A stretch of DNA of 64,000 nucleotides from Dendrolimus kikuchii (Eukaryota > Arthropoda > Insecta > Lepidoptera > Lasiocampidae), in the NCBI GenBank assembly GCA_019925095.2, contig CM034403.1:8313690-8377689 (forward strand). The letters run 5' to 3'. The notes beneath the pieces are model-generated. The model saw nothing but the letters and a program-made list of their open reading frames with translations, had not been told where the DNA came from and searched no databases. The position numbers were made by a program, and so were the translations under genes. Positions 46,915 through 57,684 of this stretch are shown piece by piece (position 1 is the first letter of the stretch; each line of letters starts with the position of its first letter).

Positions 46915-47190
46915 TATTGGTGCGACTTCATCTGGGATAAACTTACTGGGATAAGCCGTTTCTCGCAGATGTGGTAAAGATTGTTATGAGCTATTTGAGA
47001 TGCGAGATTGTTTTTATTCCAATCCTAACTGCGTACGTCGCTCGCACGTAACAGTATTTAGGTATATACACTAATGTGGCTATGCGTTAACGACGTTATT
47101 TTTAAAGCTTTAAATAAGACGCATTCGATCACATTCTAAATCTTTAACACTAACGCAAATGCTATGCTCGCAACTTTTTAAAAATAAAAG
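46915..47190 (+). repeat. Element F, second copy
   Basis: TTGGTGCGACTTCATCTGGG...TACACTAATGTGGCTATGCG, the same order as the minus strand of 31255-31625. Confidence 0.45.
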
Positions 47191-47199
47191 CATAGTTGG

Positions 47200-47408
47200 G
47201 GCGGCCAGTTCTTCGGTAATCAGTCGGTCGGCTACCGGTTGGCCATCCTAAGTATCGCTGGAAAGATAGACTGGAATCTGACCTGATCGAACTTCAAGAC
47301 AAGAACTGGCAAGACACTGTGCAGGACAGAGGAAAGTCGCGTACTCTCAGTTCAGAGGCCAAGACTCACTTTGGGTTCCTAAGCCAAAGGAGTCGGTTAT
47401 GCTGGCCG
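47200..47408 (+). mobile_element. LINE-W pol C-terminus
   Basis: An open frame from about 47226 reads VGRLPVGHPKYRWKDRLESD, LIELQDKNWQDTVQDR, then EAKTHFGFLSQRSR. This is the C-terminal tail of a LINE reverse transcriptase and the uninterrupted counterpart of 23975-24600. Confidence 0.75.
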
Positions 47409-48199
47409 CTTTGTTTGTGCAAGGTTTGAACTTTATATTCACATGAGCCCTCCAAAATAGACAGTGATTAGGCATTGTAGAAATAGCAGATTCCAATTAA
47501 ACTATGGCATTTACTTTGATATCACAAACAAACACTTCACAATGACAAAAACAATACTCTATATTTTACGCCAACGTAATAAAAACACACTTATTGTTTA
47601 GAATACTTTTAATTATTATACAATGAGCAGCCTTATTGCTTATAGCATTCTCTTCCAGGCAATCTTTAATTTTATTTATTAATAAGTATCTAACACTCTT
47701 AAATCCCATATAAAACTTGTCACCAATACCGTAGTGTATGCTACCTCTTTAGGCATTCAAATTGCCTAATTAAAAGGGCTATAACTTGATTATTTAGAGA
47801 CTAAAATCCTATGTAACAAAAGGGCCGCATCAGCAGGGATAGCAGACGGGCATTTAACCGCCAGATTGCAATAAACATAGCGTAGTGGACGCGTAGCCCA
47901 CTGCTACGCTGGACACAGCTTGGCTACGTAGAACTACGAGGGCCATGGAGTTTATATTTTCTACTAAACATTTTTCATATATTTTTTTTTCGATATTTTT
48001 ACACTATTTGTTAAACTAATCGGCTTACAGATCACTCCAATTTTTACAATAAATAATGAGTATTTTTATACGTTTTATATGATTCCAACCACTATTCCCA
48101 CTATTGTTTTGCTCTTAGCTAACTAATCTACTAATCATCGACGATAATGTAGATTATACTTAACTGGATTTTGACAACAGAGCAAACAAAACCACATTC
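47409..48199. other. Intergenic, with LINE-Z trace and TACG-rich patch
   Basis: 47612-47680 is an antisense LINE-Z end (ACAATGAGCAGCCTTATTGC, TCTCTTCCAGGCAATC). 47875-47945 is rich in CTACG-type words (TAGCGTAG, GCTACGC, GGCTACGTAG). No gene. Confidence 0.4.
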
Positions 48200-48650
48200 A
48201 CATCCTAACTAATATATAAACAAATGTGATTTTATTTGTTTGTGACTTTTCTCGTCTTCATTACGCCACAGATCGTCACGACATTTTGCATACGCTATTT
48301 TGCATAGAGTATATCATTCATCCAGAAAAATACTGTTCCTAAGAGAAAAACGAATTACAAAAAGATGGCGCTCCGTTTGCATTTTATTAGCGTTACCGTT
48401 GCTATTCACTAACATATAAAATACATTGTCATGACAACAACAATGAGAGCGACAATTTTAATATAAAGTATATTACTCTCATGGTTAGTTCCACGTTCGC
48501 TAGACGGAGTTACAAGTATTTATTATTAGGTACTTTTAATTTTAAAAAATATTTTCGAAATTTCCAAGAATTATAGCATGCCCACTTCATTCACTTCATG
48601 ACATACATATTGTTTTTGATACGAGCGAAGCGGCAGGCCATAGAAAATTT
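48200..48650 (+). mobile_element. Helitron-like remnant
   Basis: ATATATAAACAAATGTGATT near the left, ACGCCACAGATCGTCACGAC inside, and a right side with ACGAGCGAAGCGGCAGGCCA, the typical wording of lepidopteran Helitron 3' regions. Borders not resolved. Confidence 0.4.
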
Positions 48651-48746
48651 ATAATTTTATAGGATGTCACAACAGAGAACAACCAAACAAAATCTTTATT
48701 TTTTGAGCCCAGAAGTGGGACGTTTATTTGCTGTTATTATTATAAC

Positions 48747-49127
48747 TTGAGTCTTATTTCAAAAGTATTTTTAATTTTTATTGTGTTTGCAAGTAACCCG
48801 GGTTTTTGTAAAACTTCTAGTACAATATCGACTGGACACATCCCCTTGTGCAAGGCTCCAGTCGGTCCGTCCGTCGCCCTCGTTAGAGAAGCTCAAATTA
48901 ATGCAGGCCATTCTCCCACTGACGGTGGCCAGTTGTTCTTAAATCTAATTACCATGCTTGGTGGGCCGCCGCCCGGCTCACGCCCGTACCTAACACATAC
49001 CCTGATTAATCGCTCCCAACGATTGTCTAGTGTTACTTTGACAGTAATGTACGATTACCAGAAACTCGGATTTAAATCTTCGGAACCATTTTGTATTATA
49101 CAACTTCAAAGTAGTTTGGTTGATTAG
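48747..49127 (+). other. Unidentified open frame, 126 codons, no ATG start
   Basis: The frame opens at a TTG. The first residues are hydrophobic (SKVFLIFIVFA), resembling a signal peptide, but that part is A/T-rich flank. The GC-richer middle (48838-49020) encodes Pro/Gly-rich sequence such as LGGPPPGSRPYLTHTLINRS. I do not recognise it; it could be a fragment of an element. No evidence for expression. Confidence 0.15.
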
Positions 49128-50709
49128 AACTACATTTTAACGGTTTTAAGCGCTTTTATTTGATTTTTATTTCAACTAACTAATTTAAAGCCGTTAAAGG
49201 GTAGTTCTAATTATTGTGAATTAACCAGTCGCGAAAACTTAAGAAAATACTGTATTTTTAGTTTTCTGTTACCATTTCAACAATAATTAAATCTATATAC
49301 AGTTCTTATGTGCGTCCATTCCACCTATCCATCTGTCAGTTTGTGCGTTTGTGCCTTATACGTCACGTTTATTTTTTTCAGTCTTCGGTGAGATTTGAAA
49401 TTGAAATGAATGGAAAATGATTTGGAAAATGTAGGCCACTCGCTACACAATGGTTTAGTAAAACTGCGAAAGGACTAATAGCGTGCCTCATGTATGTATC
49501 AAATTGATATTTTTTTATGTAGATACGTAAGTGCAAGGTATACATACAGATATTAAAAATCAAAATGATGTTCTCTAACAACTTTTATTTAATTCAATAG
49601 AAAGAAAGATATTTGCTACCAAAGTCGTAAAAAGTGTATCTCATTATGCATCCACCTGTTTGAACTATGAGGTTGAAATTTGCGAAAATATCCGACTGGT
49701 ACGGTTACGGTATGAAAAGGTTCGTCACCTTAAAGTCAACTTTTGCTTGCACGAGTAAAAGAAACAGTACCGCCAAAAATTTAAATAAATGTTACGTTTT
49801 ATTACGTTTATAAAACATACAAACGTGAAAATAATTGCAATGTTGACAATGATAGACACTGAGATTAGCAATTTTCAATCATCAGAAACAAAGAGAATAT
49901 AATCACGATGCTTATCATAAATATTAAAACCAATAAAAAGTTTTTACATCTCTAAACAATCTTTTTAGACAAGATAGAAAATCAAACAGCTTTCATCAAA
50001 GTAATTTTAAACTTTATTATCAAAAAGTTAAACATAATATTTTGTGAAATAGTTTGTTCTGTGACTTATTTTGAAAAGGTAACATGTACTCGCGGAACGT
50101 TAAATAAATCAATTTGAAAACTGACGAATCTTTTCATACCGCAACTGTACATATGACCGGTAGAGCTTTTAAAATACTTTCAATTATTTATTTTAAACAA
50201 TATATATCGAACAGTTTCTACATACGATGTATTTTGCATTTTTTTTTGAGTTCCGTAGCCACATGTGGTTTGCATGGAACCATTTAATGCGTGTGGTTTG
50301 AATTAAAGTACATTCATTAATCATCATTATTTTTATTTTTTATGTTATACAACTTTATCCTATAAAACATTTACTTCGTTATTGAAAGATCAACCCTTAG
50401 TTGAGAGTAATTATTACTATAATATCTTAATTGGTAAACTAGCTTAAGTCCATATGAGTTACTTTTTAGGAGACCATTTAAATTGTGATATTTTGTGTAG
50501 ACTTCATGACAAAATATAAAATATCATTAGTACACAGTCCCTTAAATTCCAATTTTTGATAAAGAAAAGAAATAAGGTTATTTGAAGAAATAATGTACCA
50601 TCTTTTATGTTTATCTCTTCATTGATGGATGGATAACATAGCGTTTTTGTAGATGTTAGTTTTACCTTTCCTTTAAACATATGCAGGAGTTGGATGGCTT
50701 GCCTATTAC
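49128..50709. other. AT-rich intergenic stretch
   Basis: About 1.6 kb with no supported gene. TGAGTTCCGTAGCC at about 50248 is another GGTTCCGT-type trace. Confidence 0.3.
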
Positions 50710-50927
50710 GTTATACATACATACATACATACATACATACATAACTTCACGCCAGTTCCCTTGCGGGGTAGGCACGAACAATAGAGCGCCATTTAGGCCC
50801 ATTCTTACACACCTCACTTGCTTCTTTGACATTCATAACTCTTGTCATGCACACTCGTCTGTTCTTAAGGCTCCTGACATCATCCTCCGCTAGTACACGA
50901 TCAATTTGATCATGGAAGGTGTGTCGT
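50710..50927 (-). mobile_element. LINE-Y 3' part, long copy
   Basis: A (CATA)n tail (50714-50744), then the antisense LINE-Y end, continuing through CTTCTTTGACATTCATAACT and CGATCAATTTGATCATGG to GGTGTGTCG. Differs from the inverted copy at 53656-53885 at only about three positions in ~195 bp. Confidence 0.85.
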
Positions 50928-51024
50928 TATTACGTTATCATGAGAATAAATCAGTACATATGGTATACTATCGAAAATTCTTAGTTCTAAGAGCTTATGG
51001 GACGATATTATCCACTAACAGATT

Positions 51025-51310
51025 TAAAGAATACAATTTCCTGCGGCCGGGCGGCCTGTCGTAAGTGGCGACAAAACAGAGCGGTGGTGGGGTATTTGCC
51101 CGACTGGATGGCTACTACCCCTGGTCTAGGTCTAGTCCACCATAACAACCTTGTGTTGTGTTCCGGAATTAGTGACCAGGTTCCAGTCTCCTTTAAGAGA
51201 GCAGCAGCGCATTTGTAGCACCTTTGGTGTTGCAAATGTCTATAGGCGATGGTAACCGCTGTCCATCAAGTGGGCCGTCTGCCTGTCTACTTAACTCCTG
51301 CAATAAAAAA
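51025..51310 (+). mobile_element. GCAGGA element, 5'-trimmed
   Basis: Starts at AAAGAATACAATTTCCTGCG, lacking the first ~20 bp, and ends CTCCTGCAATAAAAAAA. Contains a small deletion near AACAGAGCGGTGG. Confidence 0.9.
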
Positions 51311-51685
51311 ACTAGATATCTGTTTTTATACAAATCGATATATCTAAATTAAAATGTACACAGCAACACATTTAAATGACTAGAATTTGTAAAGAAAATT
51401 TTGTGATCGTCTGTCGGTATCTCATCCGCTGGTCAGCGAAAGGGTTGTTGAACTATCTCCCTGGGCCCTTAGCCCTCGGCCCTCGCAAACAATGCGCCCT
51501 CTGTGTGGCTCGGACTTAAATAAAAGGTTTGATTTTGTGTTGTAAGGGAGCTACAATCAATATTTGCACAGCGGACCGACCTTTCTGCATAGCTTTATTA
51601 TAATTACGATGCTTTAGCGTCGTTTTTAATTCAACTTATGAAATTTGGTCCTAGAAATACTTTTTAGGACTACAGAGTCCAGAGT
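51311..51685. other. Intergenic stretch
   Basis: A modestly GC-rich patch at 51420-51520 (CCCTGGGCCCTTAGCCCTCG) with no recognised identity. Confidence 0.25.
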
Positions 51686-51727
51686 CCAATTTACCAAAAT
51701 GGCTCTTTAGCCATTTTGGTAAATTGG
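51686..51727. repeat. Perfect 19-bp-arm hairpin
   Basis: Arm 51686-51704 (CCAATTTACCAAAATGGCT) and arm 51709-51727 are exact complements with a CTTT loop. Confidence 0.95.
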
Positions 51728-51904
51728 TATCTTTATAAAATCCTCATGTTTGTTTCTCTGTTAGTGCCTATGTATATTATCATAGTCGTTTTTCTGTAAC
51801 CACTACGTCTGTTCGTTTTGGAGTGAAGTCTGAAAGTTAAATCGGCAGACAAACACACATTAGTATATGCACAAATTGAGCAAGTTACGCTTGTGTTATG
51901 GATA

Positions 51905-52072
51905 ATATACAACGAATTACTCTGGGGCCGATCCCAGACTTCCAGGCCATAGTAAATATCGGAAAAATTCGTTTCCGAAATTCACCATACCAGGAGTGGA
52001 ACCCAGAGCCTCTGTGTTGCAGTGAGGTAAGCCAGCAACGGCTTAGCCCGCTCAACCACAGAGGCCGTCAAA
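51905..52072 (-). mobile_element. SINE-1, tRNA-derived
   Basis: Antisense body TTCCAGGCCATAGTAAATAT, B-box complement AGGAGTGGAACCCAGAGCC, and head complement GCTCAACCACAGAGGCC. Well preserved head. Confidence 0.75.
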
Positions 52073-52321
52073 CTCTATAACTGAGCAGTCTTTTTTTTTG
52101 TATGTAGGTGTTTAAGAGTTTTCGATACTGTTTGTCTGATTTTAAAAGAATCGTAAAGATGTTCCTAAATTATTATTTTTATTAAAGTCAATAACATTTG
52201 CTCTTCCAAAGATAAAATGTGTCCTGATTTTTTGAGCTGTGTAAATTTCTGAATAAAATCAAGACTGGTCCGAAAGATAGTTTTTGAGATATGGGTTATT
52301 ATTGTATTTTTTTTTATGAAA

Positions 52322-52560
52322 CAATGAAGGCCTCTGCGGTTAAGTGGGCTAAGCCTTTGTTGACCTACCTCACTGCCTCTAGAGAGGCTCTGGGTTTATT
52401 TAGTACCTAGCATCTTAAAATTCGGAAACAAATTTTCCGTTTTTACTATGGATTCTGGTGTCTATAATCGGCCTCAGAGTGGTCCGTTCTATATTACTAA
52501 CAACACAAGAGTAACTTGTTTAGCTTGGGGAAATACAACGTGTGTGTTTGTCTAATGATT
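52322..52560 (+). mobile_element. SINE-1, tRNA-derived
   Basis: Head GGCCTCTGCGGTTAAGTGGG, then GCTCTGGGTTTATTTAG, the body AACAAATTTTCCGTTTTTAC and the end CAGAGTGGTCCGTTCTATAT. Inverted relative to the copy 250 bp upstream. Confidence 0.7.
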
Positions 52561-53026
52561 ATTAATAATGGACGTTGGTTGCCTTCACGGAACCCTTACT
52601 TGTGTGTGCACTGACACGTACTTAGCCTTCTTTTATATTTTATTTTAAATGTTTATCCATTTTCAAATGAATGACATGCACACTAGAGGCTCATAAATCT
52701 CGTCCCTTTTAATAGCCGTATAAAATCAAAGGTCCCTTCCCTGGGTAGCATAATGACTCCCCAAAACGTTGAACCTAGACTTATCCCGTAAGCAGATTTG
52801 AGATACGGCGTCCCGAACACTTAACAGGCTTCGTTAACTCGATCCATCGCATCCCAGCCCTACATACATCTACATATGTAGAGTAGCTTTAGTGATGCGT
52901 ATCAACACCATAGACTTGATTTAGTTCGTAGGGTAATTAAGATGTGAACTACTGACTTGTTAAACACGTTATAGTTCAGACTTATTATTAGATTATTTAA
53001 TATAATACTATTGATTACGTGACATC
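52561..53026. other. Intergenic stretch
   Basis: 52730-52870 is somewhat GC-richer (CCCGTAAGCAGATTTGAGAT, ATCCATCGCATCCCAGCCC). No gene or repeat partner recognised. Confidence 0.25.
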
Positions 53027-53323
53027 TTTTTATTTTATTTTTTTATTGCAGGAGTTCAGCAGACAGGCAGACGGCCCACTTCATGGAAAACGGTTACCAT
53101 CGCCTATGGACATTTACAACACCAAATCACCTCTCTTAATGGAACCTGGCCACTAATGCCAGAACACAACTCAAGGTTGTTATGGCGACATACTCTAGAC
53201 CAGCGGTGGTAGCCATCCAGGCGGGCAATTACCCTACCACCTAGCTGTGGGTTGTTTTGTCGCCTCTTACGACAGGCCGCCTGGCCCCAGGAAATTATAT
53301 TCTGTCTCCGTTCCTGCACGGAT
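53027..53323 (-). mobile_element. GCAGGA element
   Basis: TTTTTTATTGCAGGAGTTCA through TTCCTGCACGGAT. Lacks part of the CACCTTTGGTG...GCGCTGCTGCT block. Its minus-strand 5' side directly follows a LINE-X tail. Confidence 0.9.
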
Positions 53324-53334
53324 TTTTTTTATAC

Positions 53335-53452
53335 TGTTTCCTAATTGTTTCAAGTCAGTACAGTATCTATGTCGTTTCTATACATTTGTATTCTGGTATT
53401 CGTCCTCTGTCACTCTATAATCTTCGTGTAATCCTTCACTCAAGCCAACCAA
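53335..53452 (-). mobile_element. LINE-X pol C-terminus, decayed
   Basis: Antisense order TGTTTCCTAATTGTTTCAAG..., TTTCTATACATTTGTATTCT, GGTATTCGTCCTCTGTCAC, TGTAATCCTTCACTCAAG parallels 8598-8742. Confidence 0.5.
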
Positions 53453-53474
53453 TAATATAATTATATAATATAAT

Positions 53475-53608
53475 CATCACGGGTTGTCTGGAAGAGATCG
53501 CTTCTTAGCGATATGACCGCCCATTGTACATTTGGAATATTTTTTAGGCTATAATTTTTTCTGTGTTTTCTGTAATGGTGTACAAAAAAGTGTTATCTAT
53601 CTATCATC
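53475..53608 (+). mobile_element. LINE-Z 3' end
   Basis: GGGTTGTCTGGAAGAGATCG, CTTCTTAGCGATATGACCGC, CCATTGTAC, then GTAATGGTGTACAAAAAAGT and TTATCTATCTATC. Confidence 0.65.
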
Positions 53609-53655
53609 ATATGTATATGCAGTCATAAGGATTACAAATGGCTTGTAACCAAATA

Positions 53656-53885
53656 GTGCAGAAGTCGTGGAAGGCTACGACACACCTTCCATGATCAAAT
53701 TGATCGTGTACTAGCGGAGGGTGATGTCAGGAGCCTTAAGAACAGACGAGTGTGCATGATAAGAGTTATGAATGTCAAAGAAGCAAGTGAGGTGTGTAAG
53801 AATGGGCCTAAATGGCGCTCTGTTGTTCGTGCCTACCCCGCAAGGGAACTGGCGTGAAGTTATGTATGTATGTATGTATGTTGTA
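53656..53885 (+). mobile_element. LINE-Y 3' part, long copy
   Basis: CGACACACCTTCCATGATCA through GCGTGAAGTTATGTATGTAT. The frame reads SLKNRRVCMIRVMNVKEASE, VCKNGPKWRSVVRAYPAREL and then a stop. Inverted near-identical partner at 50710-50927. Confidence 0.85.
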
Positions 53886-54058
53886 ACCAAATCTATAAAA
53901 AAATGTATGCCTGCAAAGGCGAAACTTGTAACTTTTAACACTTAGCATAATCGTTGCAAAAAGTCCATGTTTGTAACAAATAAATTACTTTGACTCTGCT
54001 TTTGGCTATCAATCTTTTATCCATAAAATTTTCAATGAGAACTGATTGTAGACATTCA
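53886..54058. other. Intergenic stretch
   Basis: No feature recognised. Confidence 0.3.
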
Positions 54059-54526
54059 TCTATCTATAATATTATAAAATTCTAAACATGCCGTGTTTGT
54101 ACATTGAAGCTATTTAAAAAACAACTGGAATAGACGACAATACGATGTAATTTTTTTAGGTTTCTTGTCTGTTTGTTCGTAATTAAAATAAAAACTACCG
54201 GGCCAATTACGATGCGGTTCTTAGACTTAAAATCTGCAAAATAAAAATGGTCAGACTGAAAAAAATCGAATTCCAATGTGATTTTTCATTGATCGATAGG
54301 AAATTTTATGTAATAAAAGTGTGATATTTTTTATCCTGGGAATCGCGCGGGAATCCCGGGAGCGGTTTGTAGTGCGAGTCCAAAAAAATTAGCCGATTCT
54401 GAGACAGTTTTCACTAAAACGATAGCTTACAATCTATTTAAAATTCTGCGGTACTTTGTGTCCCGGGGGAACCAAATCCGCGGGAATTTCAAGTCAAGCG
54501 TGGATGAAGTCGCGGGCATATCCTAG
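54059..54526 (+). mobile_element. Helitron-3 copy with intact borders
   Basis: A|TCTATCTATAATATTATAAA at the left and GGGCATATCCTAG|T at the right. Interior has AAATTCTAAACATGCCGTGT, GAATTCCAATGTGATTTTTC, TCGCGCGGGAATCCCGGGAG. Shares blocks with 8221-8582 and 57685-58136. Confidence 0.8.
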
Positions 54527-55497
54527 TATATAAATGCGATTATAATATGAGAGATTAAAATGGTATAGAAGTGAATGTATTTAATTTAACGTTTATAGTG
54601 AAGTTTTGAAGTAGCTAATTGGTTGAAAACATCTTTAGGGGTACGATAAAAAAAAATTATAGTTTCACATGGTTTGAACACTTCACTAGATAATAATAGA
54701 ACTAAATAGAAACATTTTCCCGTTTTCAAAGTAACGTGACGACGGCGGTGATACCGGCGGTCTTGTGTTGGCCACGGCTGCGGGAGCGGCGGCAGCAGGC
54801 GGCCAGCATGCACAGCGGCTGCTAAATGCCGCAAGAGCGCCGTGCCGTCCCACTTGCACCGCCGTGCTCGCCGCACCTCTCGCTCGCGCCGGCGCGAACA
54901 CGTGTTTATTTGTATGTTTTATCCTTCGGCGGCTTTAAACCCAACCCACCCTAACCGCAAAGTGCGCTCCGCCGCCCGCCGCGCCCGCGCCGTCGCCGCC
55001 TCTCGCCCGCCGCCGCTGCCGCGTAGCCGCACCGACTCGCCCGCGAAACTTTGTCCGAAGTCGACGGGCGCGGACGTACGGCACGTATTAATAGCCACCG
55101 CGAGCGGCCACCGCAGCCGAGCGCGAACGTCGCCCCACGCGCGCCACGAGTCGCCCCACAACCTCGCACACGGGTGCACGCATCCAACACAACTCAACAC
55201 GCTACCCTGAAACGTAAACACAACACGCGAGACAAACCAAAAAGCGAATTTGAAACTAAACAAAAAAAAAATCACCGCCACCGTGACTCTAACCGAAAGC
55301 GAAAGGGTAATGCGTACGGTCACCGCGTGAATACGCGGATCGCAAAAAGTGCTACTGTCAGTGAAACTAGTGAAAAGTTTTTCGCCACGTGCGGGGGAAC
55401 CACCCCTACGCCGGAAAAAATCGGCCCCTCGCGTCCCTCGCTCGCCAGTCGCCGAACTTTTCATTCACGGGGGAAAAAAGTGTGGCAAGGCCGCCTG

Positions 55498-55505
55498 TGA
55501 CGTCA
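55498..55505. promoter_or_regulatory. CRE palindrome TGACGTCA
   Basis: A perfect full CRE (CREB/ATF site) near the downstream edge of the CpG-rich block, 241 bp before the ATG at 55746. Confidence 0.55.
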
Positions 55506-55609
55506 CCGCGTCAAGTGGCCACGCCAGCGTTCCCTAGCAACGAGTTGTCACATCTCCCGCTGCCTCCGACTTAGAAACATTGTTACTGTAACAAAAACCG
55601 TATATTAAC

Positions 55610-55651
55610 ATGATAATAAATATGTGTGGTGATTGTGGTTATTTGCGGTGA
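55610..55651 (+). other. Upstream ORF, 13 codons
   Basis: ATG at 55610 runs 13 codons to TGA at 55649-55651. It overlaps the three RUNX motifs, so those motifs also encode two Cys-Gly pairs. Relevant only if the transcript starts upstream. Confidence 0.4.
55625..55649 (+). promoter_or_regulatory. Triple RUNX-binding motif
   Basis: TGTGGT at 55625-55630, TGTGGT at 55634-55639 and TGCGGT at 55644-55649. All fit the RUNX consensus PyGPyGGT, all in the same orientation, with starts 9 and 10 bp apart. They sit 64 bp before the first in-frame ATG of a RUNX gene. Confidence 0.65.
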
Positions 55652-55679
55652 GAATCGGCGAGCCGCCGGAGACAGTGAT

Positions 55680-55685
55680 ATGTAG
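55680..55685 (+). promoter_or_regulatory. Minimal start-stop uORF (ATG TAG)
   Basis: ATG immediately followed by TAG, with G at -3, 27 nt before the first in-frame ATG. Such elements can stall initiating ribosomes. The TAG at 55683 is also the in-frame stop that bounds the Runx frame upstream. Confidence 0.4.
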
Positions 55686-56138
<453 letters not shown>

Positions 56139-56571
56139 TGAAGGTGCAGTTAACATATAGTGAATTTTAACATTAATCCGATATTTTGAACTCTACATTT
56201 TAATATTTTACCCTCCATATTCTCCATGCTAAATGCTGAGACATTAAACACATTATCAGAATTCCCGTGCTCCCCGATAAATACCATTTAAGTATCGTCA
56301 AGTCATGTCTAAATAGCTAAACGGCTATTCTAATTAAGTGTACTGCATCCTTAAACGTACCATAACTTACCTACCAACAGCTTATTTAGTAGCTAGAGGT
56401 GAAAGTATACGCCAATGAAAATATTATTAGTTGTATTTCTTATTAAAAATAACGAGTGACTATAAATAACTAGAGTTTTCAAAACTGTCAAAACCTGGCA
56501 AGTAGCTCTATTTTACCTACATAAAAAACATAATTTTTATATATCACGAGCAAAATCACAGCCAAAAGCTA

Positions 56572-56600
56572 ATATATATATATATATGTATATATATAAA
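56572..56600. repeat. (TA)n microsatellite
   Basis: Alternating T/A with one TATG interruption. Confidence 0.8.
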
Positions 56601-56924
56601 AATCTTCCTTGAAAAATTATTTAACTGATAGTGAAAACGGCTTAAAAACCCGATGCGTGGTTTAGGAATAATTTGCGGATATACAGACAAACAGACAGAC
56701 GCAGGAAGCGATTTTGTTTTAAGTATACAAAGAGATAAACATCCAACCTAAAAGTTTGAACTTAAAAAACCTTACAAAAATATCGCAAAATGTTCACTAA
56801 ACAAAAGTACTTTTGCAACAAAACCAAGAAAAGCAAACAAGTCGTTTACAATGCAAATAATCCGGTATTACAAAACAATAACACATTCAAATGTTTTGGC
56901 AAACTCCTTAAGTGGGGGAAAAGT

Positions 56925-57085
56925 TGCGACATCGGGAAGTATTTGAAACTTTTTCGGGCAACTTAAGAAAGTGAATGTCAAATAAGTAGGCGGGACGGAA
57001 AGGGCCCGCCGACCAATCCCTCGCCCCTAAGAAAGTTAACTTTTGCTAATCAAGGGCAAGAAAATCGCTACTTTACCGCGGAAAG
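56925..57085. promoter_or_regulatory. GC-richer islet in intron 1
   Basis: Contains GGCGGGACGGAAAGGGCCCG, whose GGCGGG pairs with the following CCCGCC, plus a CCAAT-like GACCAATCCC. It is the first GC-rich patch after the exon and may be an intronic regulatory element. Evidence is compositional only. Confidence 0.25.
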
Positions 57086-57684
57086 AGTTACGCTTGTCAA
57101 TTTTGAACTAGGAGTGTTGTTTAATATGCATTGAAATCTGAAGATAAAAGAAAGTTTGGTCTTCATTACATAACTATTATTAACCTTACATAGTTCGATA
57201 TTTTCAATGCATCGGATAAGTACATTAAGTAGTTTCACACTCTGTTAATTATTCATTATTTATTTATTTTTATGCATGCTGTGTTCACATTAAAAAGGCA
57301 ATACAGCAACCCCATTTTTATATCTTTTCTAAGGATCGATTTTTCAATCATCAGATAAACAATAAGATAAGGTTTATTCGACAGATAATATAAAATTTAA
57401 TTTTTCAATCGTCAGTTAGTTATCCGACGAATAAGTGGACTTCCTGAGGAATAACTTTATCTGCCGCTTTAAGGGATAGACAATCTTTATTCAACGGATA
57501 ATTTAGTAGGTATAGTGAGTTTTGTTTCTAGATTTTGCATAATTACGATAATTAAATACGACTTTGTTATGAATATTTTTGATAGTATACAGGTGATTTA
57601 GCAATTGAATACGAAAGTCTAAATGAATTCACCAATCCATTTGAGAGGAAAATTAGAATGTAAGACCAGATAATACCACTAAGG

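Noticed and set aside
54919..55464. 181-codon minus-strand frame upstream of Runx, and overlapping plus-strand frames
   Set aside because: Composition of the CpG-rich promoter block keeps stop codons rare on both strands; no domain, and overlapping frames are equally open.
57350..57465. Cluster of four AGATAA-type GATA motifs in the Runx intron
   Set aside because: Attractive because GATA and RUNX factors cooperate in fly blood cells, but the same wording (CACCAGATAAA with surrounding text) occurs near 1730, so it is probably part of a dispersed repeat.
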